From the NCBI RefSeq assembly GCF_000429725.1, contig NZ_KE386944.1, positions 186,001 to 250,000 of the forward strand: a stretch of 64,000 nucleotides of DNA, read 5' to 3'. This DNA comes from Alkalicoccus chagannorensis DSM 18086. GTDB lineage: Bacteria; Bacillota; Bacilli; Bacillales; Salisediminibacteriaceae. Shown here one piece after another: positions 57,391-64,000 of this stretch (the first letter of the stretch is position 1; every line of letters starts with the position of its first letter). The position numbers and the translations under genes were made by a program. The notes under the pieces are model-generated. The model saw only the letters and a list, made by a program, of their open reading frames with translations. It searched no databases and was not told the origin of the DNA.

Positions 57391-59301
57391 TTAAAGTGCC
57401 CGGCCGGTGACGGCACCATCATAAATGGCTTTTTTCGCATCGAGTCCAAGGGCGTCGGCGGCTCCACCGATGACGTGGACACTCCGGCCTCGTGCCTGCA
57501 GCTCGTCTGCCAGTGTCGTATTCGTCAGCTGCCCGGCAGCGGTGACGACGACGGCAGCTTCGATCGTCCGTGGCTGTCCATCGATCGTGACGTGCACGGC
57601 ACCGGGTTCAATCCGATCGTACGATTCGATGCCGCCGGTCATGCGGATGCCCTTCTGCTTCATCTCCATCAACGTTGCCCAGCGCGTCGTTTTGCCGAGG
57701 CCGCGGCCGAAAGAGGTGGAGCGCTGCAGCAGCTGAATCGGGGAAGTGCCCCGTTCGGCGCTGTAGAGTGCGAGGTCACATGCGATGCCGCCGCCGCCGA
57801 TAACGACCATCGGGCCGTCCGGCGTCGTGTCACGCTGGAAGATCTCCTGGTAGGAAACGGCGTGCTCGATTCCCGGGATCTCCGGCTGGCGCGGGGTGAT
57901 CCCGGCAGCGATGATCACTTCATCTGTATGAAGAAGCGGATCGTCTGCATCCACACGGGTGCCGAGGCGGACATCGACACCGAGCTTGTCGAGCTGCACG
58001 CGGTAATAACGAAGCGTTTCGTAAAACTCTTCTTTGCCCGGAATCCGTTTCGAGTAGTTCAGCTGCCCGCCCAGCTCTTCCCGCGCATCGATCAGCGTCA
58101 CGTGATGGCCGCGGAGAGCGGCAACACGGGCGGCTTCCATGCCGGCGGGACCGGCGCCGACGATGCTGATCCGCTTCACGTGATCCGTCTCTTCCAGCGG
58201 CAGGTCGAGCTCCCTTCCTGCCTCTGGATTCACGAGGCAGGTGGCAGCTTTTCCTTCGAAAACGTGGTCCAGGCATGCCTGGTTGCAGGCGATACAGGTG
58301 TTGATTTCTTCATGCCGCGCTTCCTTCGCTTTTGTTAAAATATCCGGGTCGGCAAGAAACGGCCGTGCCATCGAAATGAGCTGAACGTTGCCGCGCTGAA
58401 GTACTTTTTCGGCATCGTGGGCGTTGTTGATCCGATTGCTCGCAATAACGGGAATGTCGACCGCACCGGCAATGGATTCCGCTACGGGCACGAACTGCAT
58501 GCGGGGCACCTTCATCGAAATCGTCGGCACCTTCGATTCGTGCCAGCCGATGCCGATATTGAGTGCATCTGCTCCGTGCTGCTCCAGCTCCCGTGCCCAG
58601 CGGAGCGTCTCTTCTTCGGTAGTGGAACCTTCGATGAGGTCGATGCCGGACATGCGGAAAATGACCGGATAGTCCGGACCGACCGCCTGTCGGACCGCCC
58701 GCAGTACATCGAGCGGGAAGCGGAGGCGTCTCTCGATATCCCCTCCCCAGGCGTCCGTCCGCTGATTTGTGACAGGGGAGACGAACTCGTTAATCAAGTA
58801 GCCTTCTGAGCCCATGATTTCGACAGCGTCAAAGCCGGCGCGCACGGCCCGTTCTGCACCGGAGGCAAAGGCAGCTATCGTGTTTTGAATATCGTCTTCC
58901 GTCATTTCTTTCGGCGTATCCGGATTGATGGGGGACTTGATGGCCGATGGTGCAAACGACGTCATGCCGGTCATCGCCTGATACGCGTAGCGGCCCGAGT
59001 GGAACAGCTGCAGCGCAATAGCGCCGCCTTCCTCATGGACAGCCCGGGTCAACGGCTGCCAGCGGGAGGCATCCTCTTCCTCGTAGATCGACATAAACTC
59101 TTCTCCGCCGCCGCTGCCTTCCGGTGAGACAGCCGCTCCGCCGGTAACAATCAGACCGACATCGGCTGCAGCACGCCTCCGGTAAAACTCCGTCAGCCTT
59201 TCTTCTCCGCGGTCCAGTCCTTCCAGACCGACGTGCATCGATCCCATCATGACACGGCTCCTCAGCTTTAACGGGCCTATGTGTACAGGTTCAAACAGCA
59301 T
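57391..59301 (-). CDS. 2,4-dienoyl-CoA reductase-like NADH:flavin oxidoreductase
   Basis: 636 residues. Residues 1-360 form an old-yellow-enzyme FMN barrel (LRSRVMMGSMHVGLE, QLFHSGRYA); a Cys cluster CIACNQACLDH...CLVNPEAG binds a 4Fe-4S; the rest is an FAD/NAD(P) domain (SIVGAGPAGMEAARVAALRGH, MVVIGGGGIACDLALY). The layout is that of FadH, which reduces 2,4-dienoyl-CoA, though related enzymes act on enones and trimethylamine. CAAAGGAGGAG upstream decides for the internal ATG. It heads a two-gene operon with the crotonase. Confidence 0.9.
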   Translation of the reverse strand: MLFEPVHIGPLKLRSRVMMGSMHVGLEGLDRGEERLTEFYRRRAAADVGLIVTGGAAVSPEGSGGGEEFMSIYEEEDASRWQPLTRAVHEEGGAIALQLFHSGRYAYQAMTGMTSFAPSAIKSPINPDTPKEMTEDDIQNTIAAFASGAERAVRAGFDAVEIMGSEGYLINEFVSPVTNQRTDAWGGDIERRLRFPLDVLRAVRQAVGPDYPVIFRMSGIDLIEGSTTEEETLRWARELEQHGADALNIGIGWHESKVPTISMKVPRMQFVPVAESIAGAVDIPVIASNRINNAHDAEKVLQRGNVQLISMARPFLADPDILTKAKEARHEEINTCIACNQACLDHVFEGKAATCLVNPEAGRELDLPLEETDHVKRISIVGAGPAGMEAARVAALRGHHVTLIDAREELGGQLNYSKRIPGKEEFYETLRYYRVQLDKLGVDVRLGTRVDADDPLLHTDEVIIAAGITPRQPEIPGIEHAVSYQEIFQRDTTPDGPMVVIGGGGIACDLALYSAERGTSPIQLLQRSTSFGRGLGKTTRWATLMEMKQKGIRMTGGIESYDRIEPGAVHVTIDGQPRTIEAAVVVTAAGQLTNTTLADELQARGRSVHVIGGAADALGLDAKKAIYDGAVTGRAL

Positions 59302-59432
59302 CGTACTCCTCCTTTGTAATCGTCCCGGCAGCAGCGTCCGCACCGGGAATGACTGAACATTCATTCATTATTGTCAGTATACCTGACACACTGCCGGCTG
59401 TCAGCATGATTCTGAAAATTAGAACTTTCCAC

Positions 59433-59446
59433 CGTAAGCCTTTTCA
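59433..59446 (+). promoter_or_regulatory. CcpA-site-like sequence (cre) upstream of pta
   Basis: CGTAAGCCTTTTCA matches the cre pattern TGWAAGCGNTTWCA at about 12 of 14 positions, but the central CG is CC. It lies just upstream of the -35. CcpA activates pta in B. subtilis from an upstream cre. Confidence 0.35.
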
Positions 59447-59451
59447 CTATT

Positions 59452-59479
59452 TTGCAAATGGCGCAGGAAAGAGTATGCT
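59452..59479 (+). promoter_or_regulatory. Sigma-A promoter of pta
   Basis: TTGCAA (59452-59457), a 16-bp spacer and TATGCT (59474-59479), about 35 bp before the start codon. Confidence 0.5.
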
Positions 59480-59512
59480 GGAGATAATGGATAATATAAA
59501 GGAGGAATTCCT

Positions 59513-60496
59513 GTGAGCAGCATGTTTACAGCGATCGCAGATAAAGTCAAGACAGCCAAGCCGTCCATCGTCTTTCCAGAAGGAAACGATGAGCGCATTC
59601 TGGAGGCGGCAGTCCGCCTGCAGCAGGACGGAGTGCTTGAACCGCTCGTCATCGGCAGCGAAACCGAGGTGACCGGACTGGCAGATAAGAACGGGTGGGA
59701 CGCATCCGGCCTGCACATTCTCGACCCGGCTGTGTACGATGCTTTTGATGAACTCGCGGATGCGTTTGTCGAACGACGCAAAGGAAAGAATACGAAAGAA
59801 GAAGCGATGGACATTCTCAAGCAGCCGAACTATTTCGGAACGATGCTCGTCCACACCGGCCGTGCAGCAGGGCTGGTGAGTGGAGCGGTTCATTCCACGG
59901 GCGATACCGTCCGTCCAGCGCTGCAGATCATCAAAACTAAAGAAGGCGTCAAGAAAACGTCCGGCGTCTTTGTCATGGTCAAAGACGACGAGCGCTATAT
60001 CTTCGGCGACTGTGCCATCAACATCGCACCGAGCAGCGACGACTTGGCGGAAACAGCGGTGGAAGCAGCGAAAACCGCAGAAGTCTTCGGCATCGACCCG
60101 CGCGTCGCGATGCTGAGCTTTTCCACGAAAGGTTCAGCGAAAAGTGAAGAAACCGAGCGTGTTGTAGAAGCGACCCAGCTCGCGCAGGAGAAGGCACCGG
60201 AGCTGAACGTCGACGGCGAATTTCAGTTTGACGCAGCCTTCGTACCGGAAGTAGCGGCGAAAAAAGCGCCGGACTCGCCACTGGAAGGGAAAGCGAACAC
60301 CTTTATCTTCCCGAGTCTTGAAGCCGGCAATATCGGCTACAAAATCGCCCAGCGCCTCGGCGGCTATGAAGCGGTAGGACCAATTCTCCAAGGCTTGAAC
60401 AAGCCGGTGAATGATCTCTCCCGCGGCTGCAGCACCGAGGATGTTTACAACCTTGCTTTGATCACCGCGATGCAGAGCCTTCAGGACGAAGCGTAA
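59513..60496 (+). CDS. pta: Phosphate acetyltransferase
   Basis: 327 residues, the short Bacillus-type enzyme. FPEGNDERILEAA, LVHTGRAAGLVSGAVHSTGDTVRPALQIIK and MLSFSTKGSAKSEETERV are family motifs. It converts acetyl-CoA and phosphate to acetyl-phosphate for overflow acetate production. GTG is the start: AAAGGAGGA lies 6 bp upstream. Acetyl-phosphate and CoA link it to the glyoxylate-cycle gene glcB downstream. Terminated at 60511-60550. Confidence 0.97.
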   Translation: MSSMFTAIADKVKTAKPSIVFPEGNDERILEAAVRLQQDGVLEPLVIGSETEVTGLADKNGWDASGLHILDPAVYDAFDELADAFVERRKGKNTKEEAMDILKQPNYFGTMLVHTGRAAGLVSGAVHSTGDTVRPALQIIKTKEGVKKTSGVFVMVKDDERYIFGDCAINIAPSSDDLAETAVEAAKTAEVFGIDPRVAMLSFSTKGSAKSEETERVVEATQLAQEKAPELNVDGEFQFDAAFVPEVAAKKAPDSPLEGKANTFIFPSLEAGNIGYKIAQRLGGYEAVGPILQGLNKPVNDLSRGCSTEDVYNLALITAMQSLQDEA

Positions 60497-60510
60497 CGAG
60501 GTGAATGAAA

Positions 60511-60550
60511 AAAGCCTGTCAGGAGGAGTCTCTCTGGCAGGCTTTTTTTG
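60511..60550 (+). terminator. Terminator of pta
   Basis: AAAGCCTGTCAG and CTGGCAGGCTTT pair around GAGGAGTCTCT and are followed by a run of seven T. Confidence 0.85.
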
Positions 60551-60734
60551 CGGTTTGAGAAAATATACGCTTCACAGGAGGAAGACGGTGTCCTTGTATG
60601 ATGCATAGGAAGAAGCCTGCATTGCACGCGGGTGTGGTTGAGAAGCAGGACGAAGCGTCGATGAGCGGATTTTCGCCGGCTGGCCGTGGCAGCCGGGGAT
60701 CGGAAGGGTTAGGTGGATGACGGGCTGACGTCAG

Positions 60735-60910
60735 CGTGGCGCAATAAGCGGGCAACGTATCGGGTTTGCTGCTGGAACAGGCGCAAAACGGTCGCAAGGT
60801 GGCTCAAAAACAGCGGCGTGGCGCAAAAATTCCGGGAAGCGACGCGCGGGCGGTGCCAGGGCGCCCGCTTCCGAGTGGGAAGCAGCGCAAAAAGTTGGTG
60901 AAGTGACGCA
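60735..60910 (+). repeat. Family D phrase repeats, GTGGCGCAAAAA type
   Basis: GTGGCGCAATAAG, CAGGCGCAAAACGG, GTGGCTCAAAAACAG, GTGGCGCAAAAATTCC, CAGCGCAAAAAGTTGG and GTGACGCAGATATGG lie 17-65 bp apart. Confidence 0.6.
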
Positions 60911-61038
60911 GATATGGATTCGGCACAGCATAAGCGTCAATCACCTCGTTTTCGCCGGCTGCCAGTAGCAGCCGGGGGACCGGAACGGAAGAAGAGCTGG
61001 GACAAAAAAGTTTTCTAAGAAGGCCGTTCATTGCTCGT

Positions 61039-61242
61039 CTAACAAGCATCAAAAACTTCTTCCAGTATCGATGCAATGAGGTTAGTCACCGCAAATGGAC
61101 CATCATGTTTTGTTATCGTGAAAAGACAAGCCCGAGGGAAAAGCAAGGGCTGAAGATGTCCCGTCGCTGTTTTTGCGACGGTTAGCTGAAGCCTTACCCA
61201 TGGCAAGCGATTGTCATTGGAAGGATCAATCCCCTCATACAA
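61039..61242 (-). other. Unexplained block with paired stems and a 67-codon frame
   Basis: The plus strand has CCGTCGC-TGTTTTT-GCGACGG and AGCCC...GGGCT hairpins. On the minus strand a 67-codon frame opens just after the HAAS terminator (MYEGIDPSNDNRLPWVRL...), with no ribosome site. It may be a small RNA, a conserved intergenic element or remains of a mobile element; I cannot assign it. Confidence 0.3.
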
Positions 61243-61274
61243 AAAGCCCTCACCGACATGGTAAGGGCTTCTTT
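61236..61274. terminator. Terminator of the HAAS-domain gene
   Basis: AAGCCCTTACCAT and GGTGAGGGCTT pair around GTC on the minus strand and are followed by TTTTTG; the plus side has TTCTTTC. Confidence 0.75.
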
Positions 61275-61333
61275 CTATTTTGGTTTTGTCCCAGCCTCTT
61301 CTTCTATCTCTTCTGCCGTCCGAGAGCGGCTGT

Positions 61334-61936
61334 CTACCTCAAGTAGAGGCGGTTCAGTTTATCCCGCACATTCACATAGATGAGCAGGACCGCAATGCCG
61401 TAGAGGATAAAGACGGCAAAGGAAGTTAAGTTCGGGGCGCCGTCCAGAATGCTCCGTAAAAGAAAGGCCGCGGCGCCGAGCGGAAGAAAGAGAAACAGCA
61501 TCAGAGGCTGCAGCTGATGCAACAACTTGAGCCGGCCGTCGCTCCACGTTTTGTTGATGCCGAACAGCCAGATGGAGACGCCGGCGATGATCATGATCGG
61601 AAGGGCGGTGCGGCCCGGTGCCAATTCACCGATGAAAATGACGGCGATGACGAGACCGAAGCCGACGCCGAGGGCATTCACCGCCATCTTGAAAGAAAAA
61701 TCCGCCACGGGACTGTCATGCTGCAGGTCGAGCGCCAGCTCCTTCGGCGTTCCGATCCCTGCGACGGCTTCTTCGACCGCCGCTTCCCAGGCGGTACCTG
61801 CTTCATGTTTTTCCTTGGCGATCTGATACAATTCTTCTTTGATTTCCTGCGCGTGCGTTTTTTTCTCTTTTTCCGTCTTGTCGTTTAAATGATCCATGAC
61901 TTCTTCTACATACTCTTCAATTAACGGTTCCTTCAT
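61334..61936 (-). CDS. HAAS-domain (DUF1700-like) membrane protein
   Basis: 200 residues. The first 80 residues (EEYVEEVMDHLNDKTEKEKKTHAQEIKEELYQIAKEKHEAGTAWEAAVEEAVAGIGTPKELALDL) are the helical HAAS/DUF1700 signalling domain often paired with PadR regulators. Four membrane helices follow (about 82-105, 110-128, 143-163 and 172-190). The frame is open 17 codons upstream, but MKEPLIEEY is the natural domain start with GGAG nearby. No padR gene is adjacent. The function is unknown. Confidence 0.78.
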   Translation of the reverse strand: MKEPLIEEYVEEVMDHLNDKTEKEKKTHAQEIKEELYQIAKEKHEAGTAWEAAVEEAVAGIGTPKELALDLQHDSPVADFSFKMAVNALGVGFGLVIAVIFIGELAPGRTALPIMIIAGVSIWLFGINKTWSDGRLKLLHQLQPLMLFLFLPLGAAAFLLRSILDGAPNLTSFAVFILYGIAVLLIYVNVRDKLNRLYLR

Positions 61937-62064
61937 CCTCTGATCGCTCCGTTTCTGTCTGAGTTCCTGCTCCCTACAGCATAGCATCGGAAAAATTTTC
62001 TGTCTACGTGCCTGATATGGCGGGAATTCTCCAGATTTCTCTCAAAAAAGGCATGTTTTTTTGA

Positions 62065-62078
62065 AAAAAGCGCTTGCA
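62065..62078 (+). promoter_or_regulatory. CcpA-site-like sequence (cre) overlapping the glcB -35
   Basis: AAAAAGCGCTTGCA matches the palindromic cre TGAAAGCGCTTTCA at 11 of 14 positions with the central GCGC intact. It overlaps the -35, the usual place for CcpA repression. Confidence 0.45.
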
Positions 62079-62101
62079 ATCTTTTTGTCTTGATATATAA
62101 T
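62074..62101 (+). promoter_or_regulatory. Sigma-A promoter of glcB
   Basis: TTGCAA (62074-62079), a 16-bp spacer and a perfect TATAAT (62096-62101), about 65 bp before the start codon. Confidence 0.65.
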
Positions 62102-62104
62102 AGA

Positions 62105-62133
62105 TTTTATAAACATCAACTGTTATAAAACAG
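62105..62133 (+). promoter_or_regulatory. Dyads downstream of the glcB -10, candidate operator
   Basis: TTTTATAA and TTATAAAA face each other across 10 bp, and CTGTT-ATAA-AACAG (62120-62133) is a perfect palindrome. The position just after the -10 is typical of a repressor site. Confidence 0.45.
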
Positions 62134-62164
62134 TTTGAAATTCAGCAGCTTGAAGGAGGTTGTC

Positions 62165-64000
62165 ATGGTCAAACAAGAGAAGCATGGACTGCAGGTAGAT
62201 CAGGCGCTGGTAACGTTTCTGGAAGCCCGGGTGCTCCCGGAAACAGCCGTCGATTCCGCGTCCTTCTGGAAGGGGTTCGCCTCCTTAACGGAAGAACTGG
62301 AGCCGGAAATCAACCGCTGTCTTCACCGGCGAACCGAGCTGCAGGAGGCACTGGATTCGTATCACCTGAAGCATCCAGGCAGACCCGATCCGGCCCATTA
62401 TCAATCGTACTTAAAGGAGATCGGCTACCTGGAGGAACCGCCGGAAGTTCAGCCGGTGACAGCCGCAGCGCTCGATCCGGAAGTCTTCGAGCAGGCAGGA
62501 CCGCAGCTGGTCGTTCCCTTGACGAACGCCCGCTACGTGCTTAATGCAGCAAACGCCCGGTGGGGCAGTCTCTACGACGCGCTGTACGGGTCAGATGTCA
62601 TTTCCGACGTCAACGGCGCCGAAGCCGGAACGGCATATAATCCGGTGCGGGGGGAGAGGGTCATCCGTTTCGCCAGACTGCTGCTCGATGAGTGGCTGCC
62701 GCTGGAACAGGGGAGTCATGCCGATGCAGCCTCGTACGATGTAGAAGAAGGGGAACTGGTCGTCCAGCTGGAGGAAAGCAGCATCCGTACACGACTTCAG
62801 GATCCCGCACAGTTTCTCGGGCCGACGGAAAACGGCGGACGGATGTTCCGTCACCACCGGCTTCACATAGAAATGCAGGTCGATCCGGGACACCCAGTCG
62901 GCAGGCAGGACCCAGCCGGTGTGAAGGATATTCTCATGGAAGCGGCACTCACGTCGATCATGGACGCCGAGGATAGTGTGGCGGCGGTGGATACCGAGGA
63001 CAAGCTGCTCGTCTACAGCAACTGGCTCGGTTTGATGGATGGAACACTCGAGACCGAGATGGAAAAGGGAGGACGGACGTTCACCCGGAGGCTTGCGGAA
63101 GACCGGACGTACATCGACCGGGACGGCCGGGAGCAGCAGCTGAAAGGCCGCGCGCTCATGCTCATCCGAAACGTCGGACACCTGATGAAAACAGACATGG
63201 TGACGTGGAACGGGCAGCCGGTGTCGGAAGGTATCGTGGATGCCGTCGTTACTGCCGCCGCAGCCATGATCGACCGGAAAAAACGGCGCAACTCCGAACA
63301 TGGATCCATGTATATCGTGAAGCCGAAAATGCACGGAACGGCAGAGGCTGCCCTGACCAACGAGCTGTTTTCGAAAGTGGAAACCCTGCTCGGGCTTCCG
63401 CAGCAGACGATAAAAGTCGGCGTCATGGATGAAGAAAGACGAACGTCGCTGCACCTGGATGGCGCTATTCAAGCCGTAAGGGAACGCATTTTTTTCATCA
63501 ACACCGGTTTTCTCGACCGGACCGGGGATGAGATCCATACTTCGTTCCTTTCAGGGCCGCTGCTGCGGAAACAGGAAATGAAACAGGCAGACTGGTTCCT
63601 TTCCTATGAAGAAGCGAACGTAACGAAGGGGCGGAAGGCCGAACTGCATAAAAGCGGTCAGATCGGCAAAGGCATGTGGCCGATGCCGGATGAAATGAAA
63701 CAGATGGTGGAACAGAAGAACGGGCAGCTGCTCGCCGGAGGAACGACCGCCTGGGTACCGTCACCAACGGCTGCTGTGCTGCATGCCCTTCATTATCATG
63801 ATGTGGATACGGCGAACGTGCAGCCGCCGGAGAACGACGGGAAGGCCATGCTTGAGATTCCGATTGCCGAACCCGGCTGGAGCAGGGAAGAAATCCGCTA
63901 TGAAATGGAGACGAACGTCCAGGCCGTGCTCGGCTACGTCGTCCGCTGGGTGGAACACGGCATCGGCTGTTCCAAAGTCCCGAATCTGGAAGGTACCGGA
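62165..64000 (+). CDS. glcB: Malate synthase G, 3' end beyond the window
   Basis: 612 codons are present. The sequence aligns throughout with E. coli GlcB: AGPQLVVPLTNARYVLNAAN and ARWGSLYDALYGSD near residue 115-140, DAEDSVAAVDTEDKLLVY, FIRNVGHLM-like LIRNVGHLMKTDMV, INTGFLDRTGDE and the late GYVVRWVEHGIGCSKVP. It condenses glyoxylate with acetyl-CoA to malate. About 110 C-terminal residues, including the catalytic Asp region, lie outside. AAGGAGG sits 5 bp before the ATG. The cre-like site and dyads upstream suggest carbon-source control. Isocitrate lyase is not in the window. Confidence 0.97.
   Translation, partial: MVKQEKHGLQVDQALVTFLEARVLPETAVDSASFWKGFASLTEELEPEINRCLHRRTELQEALDSYHLKHPGRPDPAHYQSYLKEIGYLEEPPEVQPVTAAALDPEVFEQAGPQLVVPLTNARYVLNAANARWGSLYDALYGSDVISDVNGAEAGTAYNPVRGERVIRFARLLLDEWLPLEQGSHADAASYDVEEGELVVQLEESSIRTRLQDPAQFLGPTENGGRMFRHHRLHIEMQVDPGHPVGRQDPAGVKDILMEAALTSIMDAEDSVAAVDTEDKLLVYSNWLGLMDGTLETEMEKGGRTFTRRLAEDRTYIDRDGREQQLKGRALMLIRNVGHLMKTDMVTWNGQPVSEGIVDAVVTAAAAMIDRKKRRNSEHGSMYIVKPKMHGTAEAALTNELFSKVETLLGLPQQTIKVGVMDEERRTSLHLDGAIQAVRERIFFINTGFLDRTGDEIHTSFLSGPLLRKQEMKQADWFLSYEEANVTKGRKAELHKSGQIGKGMWPMPDEMKQMVEQKNGQLLAGGTTAWVPSPTAAVLHALHYHDVDTANVQPPENDGKAMLEIPIAEPGWSREEIRYEMETNVQAVLGYVVRWVEHGIGCSKVPNLEGTG

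Larger units (their letters stand above)
60497..61333. other. Intergenic region with phrases, structured block and terminators
   Basis: About 840 bp. It contains the pta terminator (60511-60550), family D phrases (60735-60910), an unexplained structured block (61040-61242) and the minus-strand terminator of the HAAS gene (61236-61274). Confidence 0.55.

Noticed and set aside
60735-60910. Possible CRISPR array
   Set aside because: The repeated words are only 10-14 bp, imperfect and irregularly spaced, with no leader and no cas gene.

Overview
The window is a 64-kb stretch of chromosome from a low-GC-lineage (Firmicutes) but fairly GC-rich member of the Bacillaceae, probably a salt- or alkali-adapted bacillus. 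Lineage markers are a bacillithiol deacetylase (BshB2) with its YojF partner, a Gram-positive coproheme decarboxylase (HemQ), a lipoteichoic-acid-synthase-family protein, strong AGGAGG-type ribosome binding sites, and a gene order (ung, ywdI, ywdK, hemQ, pta) recalling one arm of the Bacillus subtilis chromosome. Many proteins are rich in Asp and Glu, as expected of a halotolerant organism. No rRNA, tRNA, CRISPR array, intact insertion sequence or prophage was seen.

Layout. 1-354: end of an acetamidase/formamidase. 886-8168: a five-gene signalling and polysaccharide operon (Hpt-REC-GGDEF-REC protein, membrane HEAT-repeat protein, family 2 glycosyltransferase, single-domain response regulator, hybrid histidine kinase). 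9139-12277: FeS-type photolyase, DUF429 protein and an SDR oxidoreductase. 12553-15196: queF divergent from a SEC-C/TPR protein. 15353-18906: a structured leader, an RlmI-like rRNA methyltransferase, a glutaminyl-tRNA synthetase (unusual in Bacilli) and a DUF202 protein. 19241-20275: membrane diguanylate cyclase. 21197-24168 (minus): M20 amidohydrolase, PilZ, racemase, DJ-1 operon. 24355-27649: circularly permuted ATP-grasp, alpha-E and transglutaminase trio. 27769-29118: coaA and ridA. 29639-32427 (minus): AGCS symporter and YjiH-type membrane protein. 33677-37622: M29 aminopeptidase, LtaS-like protein and a small membrane protein. 37751-39797 (minus): ATP-grasp, yojF and bshB2. 39974-42354: fructokinase and sucrose hydrolase. 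43149-45673 (minus): chemoreceptor behind a c-di-GMP-I riboswitch, and a lone CheY. 46448-50999: ung, aldo/keto reductase, beta-hydroxyacid dehydrogenase and a Cache-type kinase. 51104-53608: an NAD(P)-binding oxidoreductase fused to an M3 oligopeptidase. 53684-61936: ywdI, GNAT, ywdK, hemQ, a beta-oxidation pair, pta and a HAAS-domain protein. 62165-64000: malate synthase G, cut by the window edge.

A recurring theme is cyclic di-GMP: two GGDEF proteins, a PilZ protein, a glycosyltransferase operon with a built-in diguanylate cyclase, and a c-di-GMP riboswitch in front of a chemoreceptor gene. Carbon regulation shows as CcpA-site-like sequences before pta and glcB.

The long gaps are not empty. 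They carry at least three families of hairpin-rich interspersed repeats (called A, B and C here) and two families of short, irregularly spaced phrases (D and E). One family B copy sits between ywdI and its terminator and has lost its inner hairpin between 5-bp direct repeats.
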